Part shown: piece by piece, positions 52,601 through 61,600 of the stretch
How positions within the stretch are numbered: the stretch's first letter is position 1
Layout of the letters: every line of letters starts with the position of its first letter
Assembly: GCA_035772405.1 (NCBI GenBank)
Contig: JAYKKM010000081.1
Span: 806,001-870,000, forward strand
DNA length: 64,000 nucleotides
DNA from: Chrysogorgia sp. JL179-B06
Taxonomy: Eukaryota > Cnidaria > Anthozoa > Scleralcyonacea > Chrysogorgiidae
Direction of reading: 5' to 3'
Program-made: the position numbers and the translations under genes
The notes under the pieces: model-generated
Databases searched by the model: none
Seen by the model: only the letters and a program-made list of their open reading frames with translations
Told to the model about the DNA's origin: nothing

Positions 52601-55058
52601 TTCCTTGTTTTGGACCGCGAGGTTCTCGAATAGCAGAAAAGGCCTGGAACCAAGAAGTTTGCCCAGCTCCAATTTGCTCAAAATGGCGGCGTTCAAGCAA
52701 ATTCTGTCCCCAGCCCTCTGTAAGCTCAAAATTTCATCATTTCACTCTCCTATCGCGTCGAGCAACTCGTATGCTTTCTTACGCTTTTTTATGGTTTAGA
52801 TACATGTTAGGACGAGAAACTGTCAGCGGAATGATTTGTGGGCTCATAATCCTTACTCTTCTTTCTATTTCTCCTTACTTAGCATGCGTCTAAACCATAA
52901 ATCGCAGTGTTTGTCTCTTAACTCGACGAACCATGCCAAACCACCATTGATCTCAAAAATAGGACTGGATCGAGCTTCTGTTGGGCCATATTGGATTGGA
53001 TTGGAGTGACCACCTAAGGAGTACTGTGGTATCACAGACATGTTGGAAAGGATTCTGACATTTGCTATTTAATGTTAGCGAAGGAAACATATTCGCTGGA
53101 CAGTTATTAAATATCATTATTCTGCCTTTCCTCTCCGATTCGCCACTGTATTCGTAATGAGGTCACTCCAATATGGCCGTCGTTGGCTCTAATTATCCAG
53201 TGAGAGAAGCCTAATACGAGACATCAAATTAGGTTCAAGATTTTATGCATTTAATGTTAACAAAGAAAATATATTGGTCAAACACTAAACCTATTTCGCG
53301 AGCGTCGCAGTTTGATTTGCTTGCAAACTTGGAGCTTCTAATGATCTCTCGTCAATTGGCATTATACAAATATGCAGGCTTCAAAATCAGCTCATCAAAA
53401 CAATAGAAAGCTCAATCCAGTCCAATTTTTGAGATCAGTGGAAATCACGAACCATTTCTTTATTATACTAACGCAGTTTTGCTTGCAATCCAGAATTTCT
53501 CTCAGTATGTTGACCGTTCAAGCTAATACCGGACCAAAGTGGAAGGACAAGATCCCGAAGGCGTTCTGGAGAGGTCGTGATAGCCGTCAAGAAAGACTCG
53601 ATTTCGTTGTCATGGCGAGGAAACATCCAGATCTCTTCGACGCTGCTCTCACCAACTTTTTCTTTTTCCCGTACGATGAAGAAAAGTACGGTCCAAAAGG
53701 CCAACATGTTTCGTTTTATGATTTCTTTAACGTGAGTCACATCATGCTCCTTTGTCGTCGTCGTTCGTATATGAATTTCTTCTTCTAATATAGTCATACA
53801 GGGGACATCTTGTCATATTTTCAAAAATAGATGTCTGTGTCCAGACGATTTCGCCAAAAATCTTAAGATAAAGTGTCGCCTGAAAATTACAGCACACAAA
53901 ACTAAATAGCCGGCGGTAAACCGCCCATTAATGAAAACTCTGATCTTAGAATTGGACTTGTATCGGTGTTGGTGATGCCAGCAGCTCTGGTAGGGGTTTA
54001 TGTATCGTGCATTCATCGAGGATGTGCTGCAGTGTCTGTGGAAACCCCCAGCCCCAGCTATCGTCGTTAATAGCACCCATACCTTTTAAAAATGACGTGT
54101 GTTAGCCATGTACGGCGAGGTAATTGCGAACCAAGAGGATTCTTTGATGGAACAGTTATAAATTGCCGCAACTTTCACTTGGATTTTTCCCACTCTTCCT
54201 TCCAATTATCCTGAATCCATGATTCCGTTAGTGGTTGGATTTCGCCAAAGATATGGCGCGAGTAGTGAAGTGGTTCCGTTTATTTCTCGTACTAGCGATC
54301 CTGCAGGTTAGGATGATTTAGCAGCTAGTTTCAACAGTTGATCATAATGTAATGCGCATTTGATCATAATGTAATGTGCTAGGGTTAGTCTTTATTTTAG
54401 GGTTAGGACTAGAGTTAGTTATTGAATTTCTGTCAGTCACTCTTAACTTCCATTTAATAACGAATGTATTGGGAATGTGAGGTATACAGTAGCCAAGTGT
54501 AATACGTAGTCTCTTGAGTGTGTTAGTTGGAGTAGACAGATGATCTTCAAGCTCCAATCTTCTGAAAATGTTTTTGAATCAAGCTGAAGTCTTCATAAAG
54601 TGTTTCATTCACTACAGCAGTGTATACATTACAGTACATATATCAATCGAACCAGTACATCATTGTAACTTTCGCTCTCCATCTGAGCCTTGGTAGCTCA
54701 ATGGTTAGAGCGTCTCACCGACAATCAGAAGGTTATAGGTTCGATTAACGTCTATACGTAATCTCTTATTGCCGTATGTATGTTTGGTGTTTTAGTACAA
54801 GTATCAAGTGACGATCGATGGTACTGTGGCAGCATACAGACTACCATACCTACTTGCTGGCGACTCTCTGGTGCTAAAACAGGACTCGGGATATTACGAA
54901 CACTTTTACAAAGACCTTAAACCTTGGGTTCACTACATTCCATTCAAACGAGATTCAAGTGATTTAGAAGAACATCTGCGCTGGGCGATATCACATGATA
55001 GTGAGGTTTGTTTACGGAAGTATTCTCTGCCAATGTGCAAAACTAAGCACATTCGATG

Positions 55059-55090
<32 letters not shown>

Positions 55091-56255
55091 GTAGTTTGAA
55101 TTCGAAACGGCTGATCCGTTCATCTTCGCTTTCACTTTTAGGCTGAAAAGATTAGCCTGCAAGCCCGCGACTTTGTTCGCGAAAACCTGGCTCCGGAGCA
55201 AATCTATTGCTACTATTATGTTCTGTTTGAGGTAGGACATGGGGGAAGCTGGGGGAAATAAATATAGTCACATTGCTCAAAACTTCACTGATCTCTAAAT
55301 AAAGACTGGATGAGATCGAGCAACTATTGTTCAGAAAATGAAGCCGGAAGTAGCTCGTGTACAGTACAGTTATGTTCCTCCTTGCATCGGCTTGGCCGAC
55401 TTGGAGTCGAGCTTCGTCAGGTACGGGAAGTTGTGCCGTAGAAGCTCGGCGAATTTAGTTTTGTCTTGGGTGGACTTTTTAGCCTGTTGAATGTCCACTC
55501 CTATCATTTGACTGACCACGTTGTATAGTTTTACTAGTCTATAGGCGATAGAGACTATCTGTCTCAGAAATGTTAAAATGAATCACTTGTCCAAGGTTTT
55601 CCCGTAATATAGAACACAAACTACGGCTCCATAACAGTGCCTATAAAGCCAGAATTAGCGCGTGGTGGCCATATTGTAGTGACCACGGTGGTCACTCCAA
55701 TATGGCCGCCGCGAAATATTGTCCGATTCAAATGATCACCAACTAACTTATAGTTATAAGGAGTTGGACATATAGATATATACTTTCGGTGAGAAATGGA
55801 TCCCTGCCGTGGCGAGATTATCACCCTCGCCAGTGATCAACATCCAAACTTACATCTTACACGGAGACATTTTACTTTAGAAATTTGCTAAATTGCTGAA
55901 GAACAAGCCAAAGAAGTATGATGACATGGAGTACATTGCTCAACCGAGCGACGACAATAGTAACTGTGATTGTAGAAGGAAGAAAAAGGTATACATACGT
56001 TCTTGTTTATGGTTAAGTATGCGATAGCCGACTGCCTCTCGCCCCCGGGATCGAGTGACTGAGTTTCAACTGTTGTGCATTGTGTTGTCTGCACAGTTTC
56101 CCCCTTTTGTAAATGATCTGGTGTTTGTCATCCTAAACAATCACCTAACCCGCCTGAGTCATAATCCCCTTAAACCGAATCGTATTCGTGTTAAAAAAAA
56201 TTTCTCATTTTTTTTCTTCATTCTTTTCTTTTAGAAAAAACACGACGAGCTTTAA
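46664..56255 (+). CDS. POGLUT3: POGLUT2/3 (KDELC-type) protein O-glucosyltransferase, 10 exons
   Basis: ER-lumenal glycosyltransferase; vertebrate relatives put O-glucose on serines of EGF repeats in Notch and fibrillin-type proteins. Exons: 46664-46842, 48263-48468, 49315-49517, 51006-51083, 51879-52045, 53494-53731, 54796-55005, 55142-55231, 55881-55988, 56235-56255. Phases agree throughout, giving 499 residues (KDELC1/2 are just over 500). Residues 1 to about 25 are a signal peptide. A filamin/immunoglobulin-like domain follows ([25 protein letters not shown] near 128). Then comes a CAP10 domain with [33 protein letters not shown]-like [36 protein letters not shown] and YYEHFY. The last exon encodes only KKHDEL and stop, an ER-retrieval signal; the Cys-x-Cys before the basic tail matches the family. 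It could be POGLUT2 or POGLUT3: the pre-duplication form is likely in an invertebrate, so the number is uncertain. Confidence 0.95.
48263..48468 (+). other. POGLUT3: Filamin-like domain exon of POGLUT2/3
   Basis: This exon holds most of the N-terminal filamin repeat (residues about 60-128). It opens with a Phe-Phe-Thr-Glu-Ser-Pro-Gly-Asp stretch and ends at SPYILK, where the codon for the next residue is split (phase 1). POGLUT1 lacks this domain, so its presence separates the gene from POGLUT1 and places it in the KDELC branch. Confidence 0.92.
48744..48832 (-). repeat. SINE family A, tail fragment
   Basis: TTAGGTGAACGGAATACCC then ACAGGCTAGAAGTCCAATTG and GGCCTATGATTTAAGGTCAT: the conserved non-tRNA end of family A. 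The tRNA-like head is missing. POGLUT2/3 intron 2. Confidence 0.8.
49745..50045. repeat. 20-bp minisatellite, about 15 units
   Basis: Units of the form TTTGGAGACGTTACGCTAAC, with variants at a few positions, run through intron 3 of POGLUT2/3. No reading frame is kept, because units vary in length late in the array. Confidence 0.88.
50452..50854. mobile_element. ~400-bp MITE with GGCCGTTCACACGGGCGATTT ends
   Basis: The left end AGGCCCGTTCACACGGGCGA and right end TCGCCCGTGTGAACGGCCCT are inverted repeats extending about 50 bp (GATTTTTGCTGCGATTT). The interior is rich in AAATCGCAGC motifs. No transposase. Intron 3 of POGLUT2/3. Confidence 0.8.
50868..50940. mobile_element. Penelope-element terminal fragment
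   Basis: TTCACCACCTTTTCACTTTG plus CTATATATCC matches the terminal segments near 11953-11975 (complement) and 38706-38740. Only a short end remains. It precedes POGLUT2/3 exon 4 by about 70 bp. Confidence 0.55.
51400..51835. repeat. Head-to-head pair of family C tRNA-derived SINEs
   Basis: Minus copy about 51405-51545 and plus copy about 51685-51830. Each has CCGTAGCTCAGTGGTCAGAG or a close form and a GGGTTCAATTCCAGCCGGAA B-box end. The sequences between them (ATTACTTGTAATATACCCAA and reverse complement) also pair, so the whole unit is a ~430-bp inverted repeat. A third family-C copy is at 18732. The acceptor-stem pairing has a bulge, so I do not call it a functional tRNA gene. Confidence 0.8.
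52173..52313. repeat. ~140-bp near-perfect palindrome in POGLUT2/3 intron 5
   Basis: CTCTCTCCTCCGCACAG at the left is mirrored by CTGCGGAGGAGAGAG at the right; the centre is near the TCGACGAATTTGTAGAACGA segment. The arms contain TTCGGAGGTCGTCGGAGAGA and its complement. It would form a long hairpin in DNA or RNA. Confidence 0.85.
53007..53443 (+). repeat. Dispersed ~0.44-kb repeat, intact copy
   Basis: Starts GGAGTGACCACCTAAGGAGT and ends near GAGATCAGTGG. It matches the sequence at 26549-27550 in the same order and orientation, but lacks the ~555-bp insert of that copy. It lies just upstream of POGLUT2/3 exon 6. No open frame, family unknown. Confidence 0.85.
54636..54755 (+). repeat. tRNA-derived SINE, family B, plus orientation
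   Basis: TTGGTAGCTCAATGGTTAGA, then GCGTCTCACCGACAATCAGA and AGGTTATAGGTTCGATTAACG: the family-B tRNA-like head, with a damaged B-box. Left flanking body (TATCAATCGAACCAGTACATC) is shared with other copies. It ends about 40 bp before POGLUT2/3 exon 7. Confidence 0.8.
56235..56255 (+). other. POGLUT3: 21-bp terminal coding exon encoding the HDEL ER-retrieval signal
   Basis: A pyrimidine-rich tract and TTTTAG precede six codons (KKHDEL) and TAA. The exon is in phase 0 with exon 9, which ends in a Cys-Asp-Cys motif and basic residues. The whole retrieval signal is thus on its own mini-exon; skipping it or reading into intron 9 would remove the signal. Possible AATAAA polyadenylation signals lie further on, for example near 56704. 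Confidence 0.9.
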
Positions 56256-56320
56256 AAAGCAGAAATTCCCTCAAAGCGAGAACGAATTCATAATTTATAA
56301 TTCTGGAATTTTAATTACGA

Positions 56321-56490
56321 AATAGAAAACGGCCGCCCGTGTTTATATAGCATGATGCAAATACGTGAGAGAGTTTGGGAGAATTTGAAAGTTTATGCGA
56401 GGGTTTACATAAGTGCTTTCAAATTCGACCAAACTCTCTCGAGTGTTTGCATCAGGTTATATAAACATATGGCGTCCATTTTCTATTTCT
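56321..56490. repeat. ~165-bp foldback element just after POGLUT2/3 stop
   Basis: GAAATAGAAAACGGCCGCC and the sequence to about 56395 are the approximate inverse of 56405-56487 (GCAAATACGTGAGAGAGTTTG versus CAAACTCTCTCGAGTGTTTGC). It begins about 65 bp after the stop codon, so it may be transcribed in the 3' UTR. Confidence 0.7.
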
Positions 56491-56788
56491 TTTATAAAAT
56501 AAGACTGCGAAATATGCTGTGACGTCACAACCGTGTTTACATAGCCTAACTGACCAATCACACACATGACTTATTTTTTAATCTGCATTAGTACACCGTC
56601 AACTTCCTAAAATAAGCTCTCCTAATCTTAAGACGGCCTCGTAATAAATAAGGAGGCCCCATAATAAATAAGGCCCAGCCTTTCCTTTTTACATTTACAT
56701 TGAATAAAGTCGGTAATTTCCGTACGGATATCACACCAACTGTTCCTTTGAACAAATATAAGTGCACGAGGGCTTGTTTTCGGAGGTT

Positions 56789-57215
56789 TACGGTAGTTAG
56801 GAATTACAAATGAACTGTTTTTAATGTAGCTTCACCCTTGTATGCATGTTTGACTTCAGTCCCACTTTCATAGCTATTTGTTACAACATTACACGACCAC
56901 CCTCGTTTAACTTTATTGCATCGGGAATAGACCAGTTTACAACGGTAGTTAGGAATTACAAATGAACTGTTTTTAATGTGGTTTCACGCTGTTTCTGCAC
57001 GCATGTTTGACTTCACTACTCCATTTTCATGCAACATTTCTTGGCTACTTGTTGCAATCGTTGCATGACCACCCTTCTGTAACTTTATTGCATCGGGAAT
57101 AGACCAGTTTACAACGGTAGTTAGGAATAACAAATGAACTGTTTCTAATGTGGTTTCACGCTATTTCTGCACGCATGCATGTTTGACTTCACTCCACTTT
57201 CATGCAACATTTCTT
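56789..57215. repeat. Three tandem ~150-170 bp repeats downstream of POGLUT2/3
   Basis: Three copies begin with CGGTAGTTAGGAATTACAAA (about 56791, 56943 and 57113). They share GTTTGACTTCA, ATTGCATCGGGAATAGACC and AACTTTATTG segments. No open frame is conserved between copies. Confidence 0.8.
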
Positions 57216-57639
57216 GGAGCGGAGACCCCAACCCCTAAACGCCTGTTCACATTTACAAACTCGAACGTTTCGCGCAAAAGGCCTCGTAACGTTAGACCCC
57301 TATACAACCATTTCGTCAAAAGCAAACTAAAACTTTTCGAGTTAACCGTTTACAATAGGCATATGCAACATGATGCAACTATATGTTGTAGGATCATAGA
57401 ATCATTCAAATCTACTTTAGACCTTTTTCATAATGGCACTCACATTAAATATTCTTTTATATTAATTTAAATTAGTTCGTGTCAGGTGTGTCTGGTTGGC
57501 GAAGGTTGACGTGTGAGTGGATCTCATGTGCCTGGTGCTTATCGAATTTCAATTTTTAATCTTGCGTTACCGTGTGCCGTGTTTTTCGATTGACGACTTC
57601 ATCAGTCTTGTACGACCGATTTTTACGATAGGGGTATCT

Positions 57640-58290
57640 AGTACGTATTCCTTATAAGGAAGCGCAAATAGAAGGCATTGACGAGCAAATAGAGTGAATT
57701 AACGAGCAAATAGCTGACACGTTCAAACCTCGTACCAGCCTCCTAGTTAATTGGATTGTAACCGACCCCAAAACAACAAAGGTCCTAACCCTTTGGCAAA
57801 CGTTTTCTTGAGAAATAAACCACCCCCAAAGCTATAGAATATATCAAAGGAAAGTTAAATTATCTATTTGCAACATACGTACAGCTTTATCCCTGTAGCT
57901 AACTTAGTTCTCTTTAAAAGCGCGGATAATCGAACATGCCAAAATATAATTTTCCTAATACGGATACCATCTTGTAAACAAAAACACGGCTGTCTTCGAC
58001 GAACGTTTTCTTGAAAAATAATCAACTCCCAAAGCTACAATATATATTAAAACAAAGATAAATTATCTGTTTACAATATACGTGCAGCTTATCCTGCAAG
58101 CGAACGTAGTTTTCTTAAAAAGAGTGGATAATCGAACATATCGTAACGTGTTAACAATCCCACATCCAGTGGGCTGGTACGAGTGCCATGTATTTGTTCG
58201 TTAATGCCTTCTATTTGCTCGTCAATGCCTTCTATTTGCTCGTCGGTCACTTCCTTATATGGAATACGTACTAGAAGTACATATGATTTT
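57640..58290. mobile_element. ~640-bp inverted-repeat element with internal tandem duplication
   Basis: Left arm around 57649-57720 (GTACGTATTCCTTATAAGGA, then AGAAGGCATTGACGAGCAAA) is the reverse complement of 58185-58275. The interior contains two direct copies of a ~140-bp block beginning AACGTTTTCTTGA (about 57798 and 58000). No coding capacity is seen. It lies in the convergent interval between POGLUT2/3 and TOX. Confidence 0.7.
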
Positions 58291-58624
58291 TACTGGGCCA
58301 GACAGGAAATATTTAATGGTTTATCGTTTATAACAGTTTTGCAAAACCCAAGACGTGTGGAAACGTCTTACGCCATCTAAGTTTTTCTTCTCGAAAAAAG
58401 GAAGCAACAACGGCCTCGTATTATATTTAATATTGAAACATTTTACGAAACATAAGAATCGAGTGTTGATTTTCTATAGGGAATGTAAATAAATACAAAT
58501 ACTTTAACAAAACCACTTGGTGCTTGCACATGCATACACAAAATATAACAATACATACATCTTATTATAATATACAATATATTTCTCACGAAACCTATTC
58601 GATACTGCGTCTTGTGTTTCTTCA

Positions 58625-61600
58625 TTAAGCTGCTTTGAAGGATGTACGTCTGGTGTCAACCCATATTTTAAACAGGCCCCTTCAAGAAAAATAATAAACA
58701 AAAATAAAATTAGAACTCTTACATAATACTATTTATTGACTATTTCGGAGTTCACCTAGCTCAATCTAGTTCTTCTCGATCTGGACAAAGGATATCTAAA
58801 CTTAAACTTTCCGGTAAAACACGGCAACCATATCATGTATATCAGGACTTTCGCTAAGACCTGGCTCCCGTCCGAGCGTGAGTTGTGTAGGAAACTTGCT
58901 GGTGAACTGGATCACATTTGTGTTAATATACACATTGCTGTTGTGAATGTGGGAGAGCTTGGAGTAGACAGACGATACATGGACGATCGTCATGAGTCCC
59001 GAACAGGAATCGAACCTGTAACCTTCTGATTGCCGGTGAGACGCTCTAACCATATTGGAGCCACCGAGACTCAGATGGAGAGCGAAGGTTACAATGATGT
59101 ACTGGTTCGATTGATATATGTACTGCCTTTCAAATCAATGAAACAAAAATATGTATACTTGTTTGAGAAGCAACATCAAACACTCGTTTATCGTGTTTCA
59201 TCATATGCATACTCGTTTGAGAAGCAACATCGTGTTTCATCATATGCATACTTATTTGAGAAGCAACATCAAAATCTCAGTTATTGTGTTTCATCAGGGG
59301 ACTCGAAAACAATAAAAATCTTGGGCTACCCCCCTCGCTTTTCATTTTTTCTCGTGTTCGGAACCCCCTGATGAAACACTCAAACTCGTATTTGATCTAT
59401 TACATAAAAGCTTCAAACAGTAACCGGACGAGGGGGTTGTTGCGTACACGTATTTCTACTTTATGCTGGGTTTTTTGTACCCTGCAAACATACCTACAGT
59501 GCAGCATGACACACTCGTTGCTACAAAATGAATTGCCTCGCTCCTTTGTCGTCGTGGTTATTTTATTGCAGTTTTCCCGAATACAAGATTTCTTGGGTAT
59601 AGGGTTGATTTTTAGCTTTTTCTGTGGAAAAAAGACAGTTTATTAGATTTATCATTCTTTTAGGTGAACGGAATACCCAAACAGGCTTACGATTTAAGGT
59701 CGTTATCCGAGAAGACCCGAAAGTCTTACCATTTGCTGACATTATTGCAAAGGCAGCAATTTCTCCTCAATTATTTTTAAGACCCTGAGTGGAGGTCCGA
59801 CTCAGGATTTGAACCTGTGTCTCCAAGCTCATAGACATGTGTGGTAACCACTAGACCACAACACAAAGGTGTTTAGTATTAAAATGCATCTACACAATAA
59901 GATTTTGCCTTATGGTCATCATTTAGCGCATCCATCCTGTTGTGGCAATCACCAAAACCCGGACAGGTATCGACATGTCTGTATATCTTTATCAGAATAT
60001 ATTAAAAGTGACTTGTAGTTAGGTAGTTCAATGTAGTCAACTGTTTTGCTATTATCAAGCTTTAACGCAAACTCAGAATAATGTTTCGGAGCCCCAGATG
60101 GGAATCGAACCTGCAACCTTGAGCTACCAGAACTCAGACGCTCTAACCATTGAGCTACAAGAACTCAGACGCTCTAACCATTGAGCAACCAGAACTCAGA
60201 CGCTCTAACCATTGAGCAACAAGAGAGAAGGCTGCGTTGTGTACTAGTTCGTACGTGCGATAAACGAACTGCTAATTCAACAGCCTCGATATGTCTGTAT
60301 ATCCATATGTGTATCGATATGTCTGTATATGCATATGTGTATCGATGTCTGTATATCCGTATGTGTATCGATATGTCTGTATATCCATATGTGTATCGAT
60401 ATGTCTGTATATCCATATGTGTATCGATATGTCTGTATATCCGTATGTGTATCGATGTCTGTATATCCGTATGTGTATCGATATGTCTGTATATCCATAT
60501 GTGTATCGATATGTCTGTATATCCATATGTGTATCGATATGTCTGTATATCCGTATGTGTATCGATGTCTGTAGATCCGTATGTGTATCGATGTCTGTAT
60601 ATCCATATGTGTATCGATATGTCTGTATATCCGTATGTGTATCGATATGTCTGTATATCCATATGTGTATCGATATGTCTGTATATCCATATGTGTATAT
60701 CGATATGTCTGTATATCCGTCTAAAGCGTCTAACCGGCAATTGGAAGGCTGAGTTTGCGTGAAAACTTGAGTATCATTTACTATATTGAAATAACAATTT
60801 ACTAGGTCCGCGAAAGTCATTGTTCTATGTTGTTGTTCACGGTCACTGAACGTATTATATTTTCTGTATAATGAAATAGTCATCCAATAACAACGTTCGG
60901 GTTTAATTAGTTGCGAGTCCTTCGCCGTCATGTACGTGTCCATAGAATTTCCTTTCTCCAACCAATAACAAACACTTTCTCGAATACAATAACATGACCA
61001 TTGCATCATCTTGAAAGACAATGGAGCTTCCAAACCATCGTCACATTTAATACGTCTTCGACATTTTCGTCAGTGAATCGCATACGTCCACTGACCTCTA
61101 TATATAACTGGACTGCGTGCTCTCGCCAAAAAGTGGCTGAAAAATGATGGCGTCAGCAGAGGTTATTTTTTTCATAGTAGCGACCACTGACCTGTATTTA
61201 CAACAATCTGTTGGCGAATTATTAAGCGGCAAATGTTTTTACTTTGAAAAATTAAATACAAATATACAGTATAAATATATGGTTTTTAAAGCAACGTTTT
61301 TTGACCAGATGACATTTGACATTATCAATACAAAATAAACGAGTTTGAAATTTGCAATTCGTGATATAATTTGTGTTTTAATGTTTACTGGGTTATGTTT
61401 ATCATGCTTCAGCCTGACAGCCACTCTTGACCGCTCTTCGGCCGGATTACTTTTTAAAAAACAGTAAACACGTATCCAATATCTATTCAGCATTCTTTTT
61501 TCTGTAAAAAGTTTCTATAGATAAACAACCTTCAAGAACAAAAGCAACAAGTTCGCACTTTATATCTCACCTGAGGATAAAAGTTTAAAAAGAGATTAAA

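Noticed and set aside
60174..61033. Long overlapping frames of Tyr-Arg-His/Asp-Ile-Gln-Thr repeats on both strands
   Set aside because: They come from the 28-bp minisatellite, which is open on both strands; no flanking coding signal.
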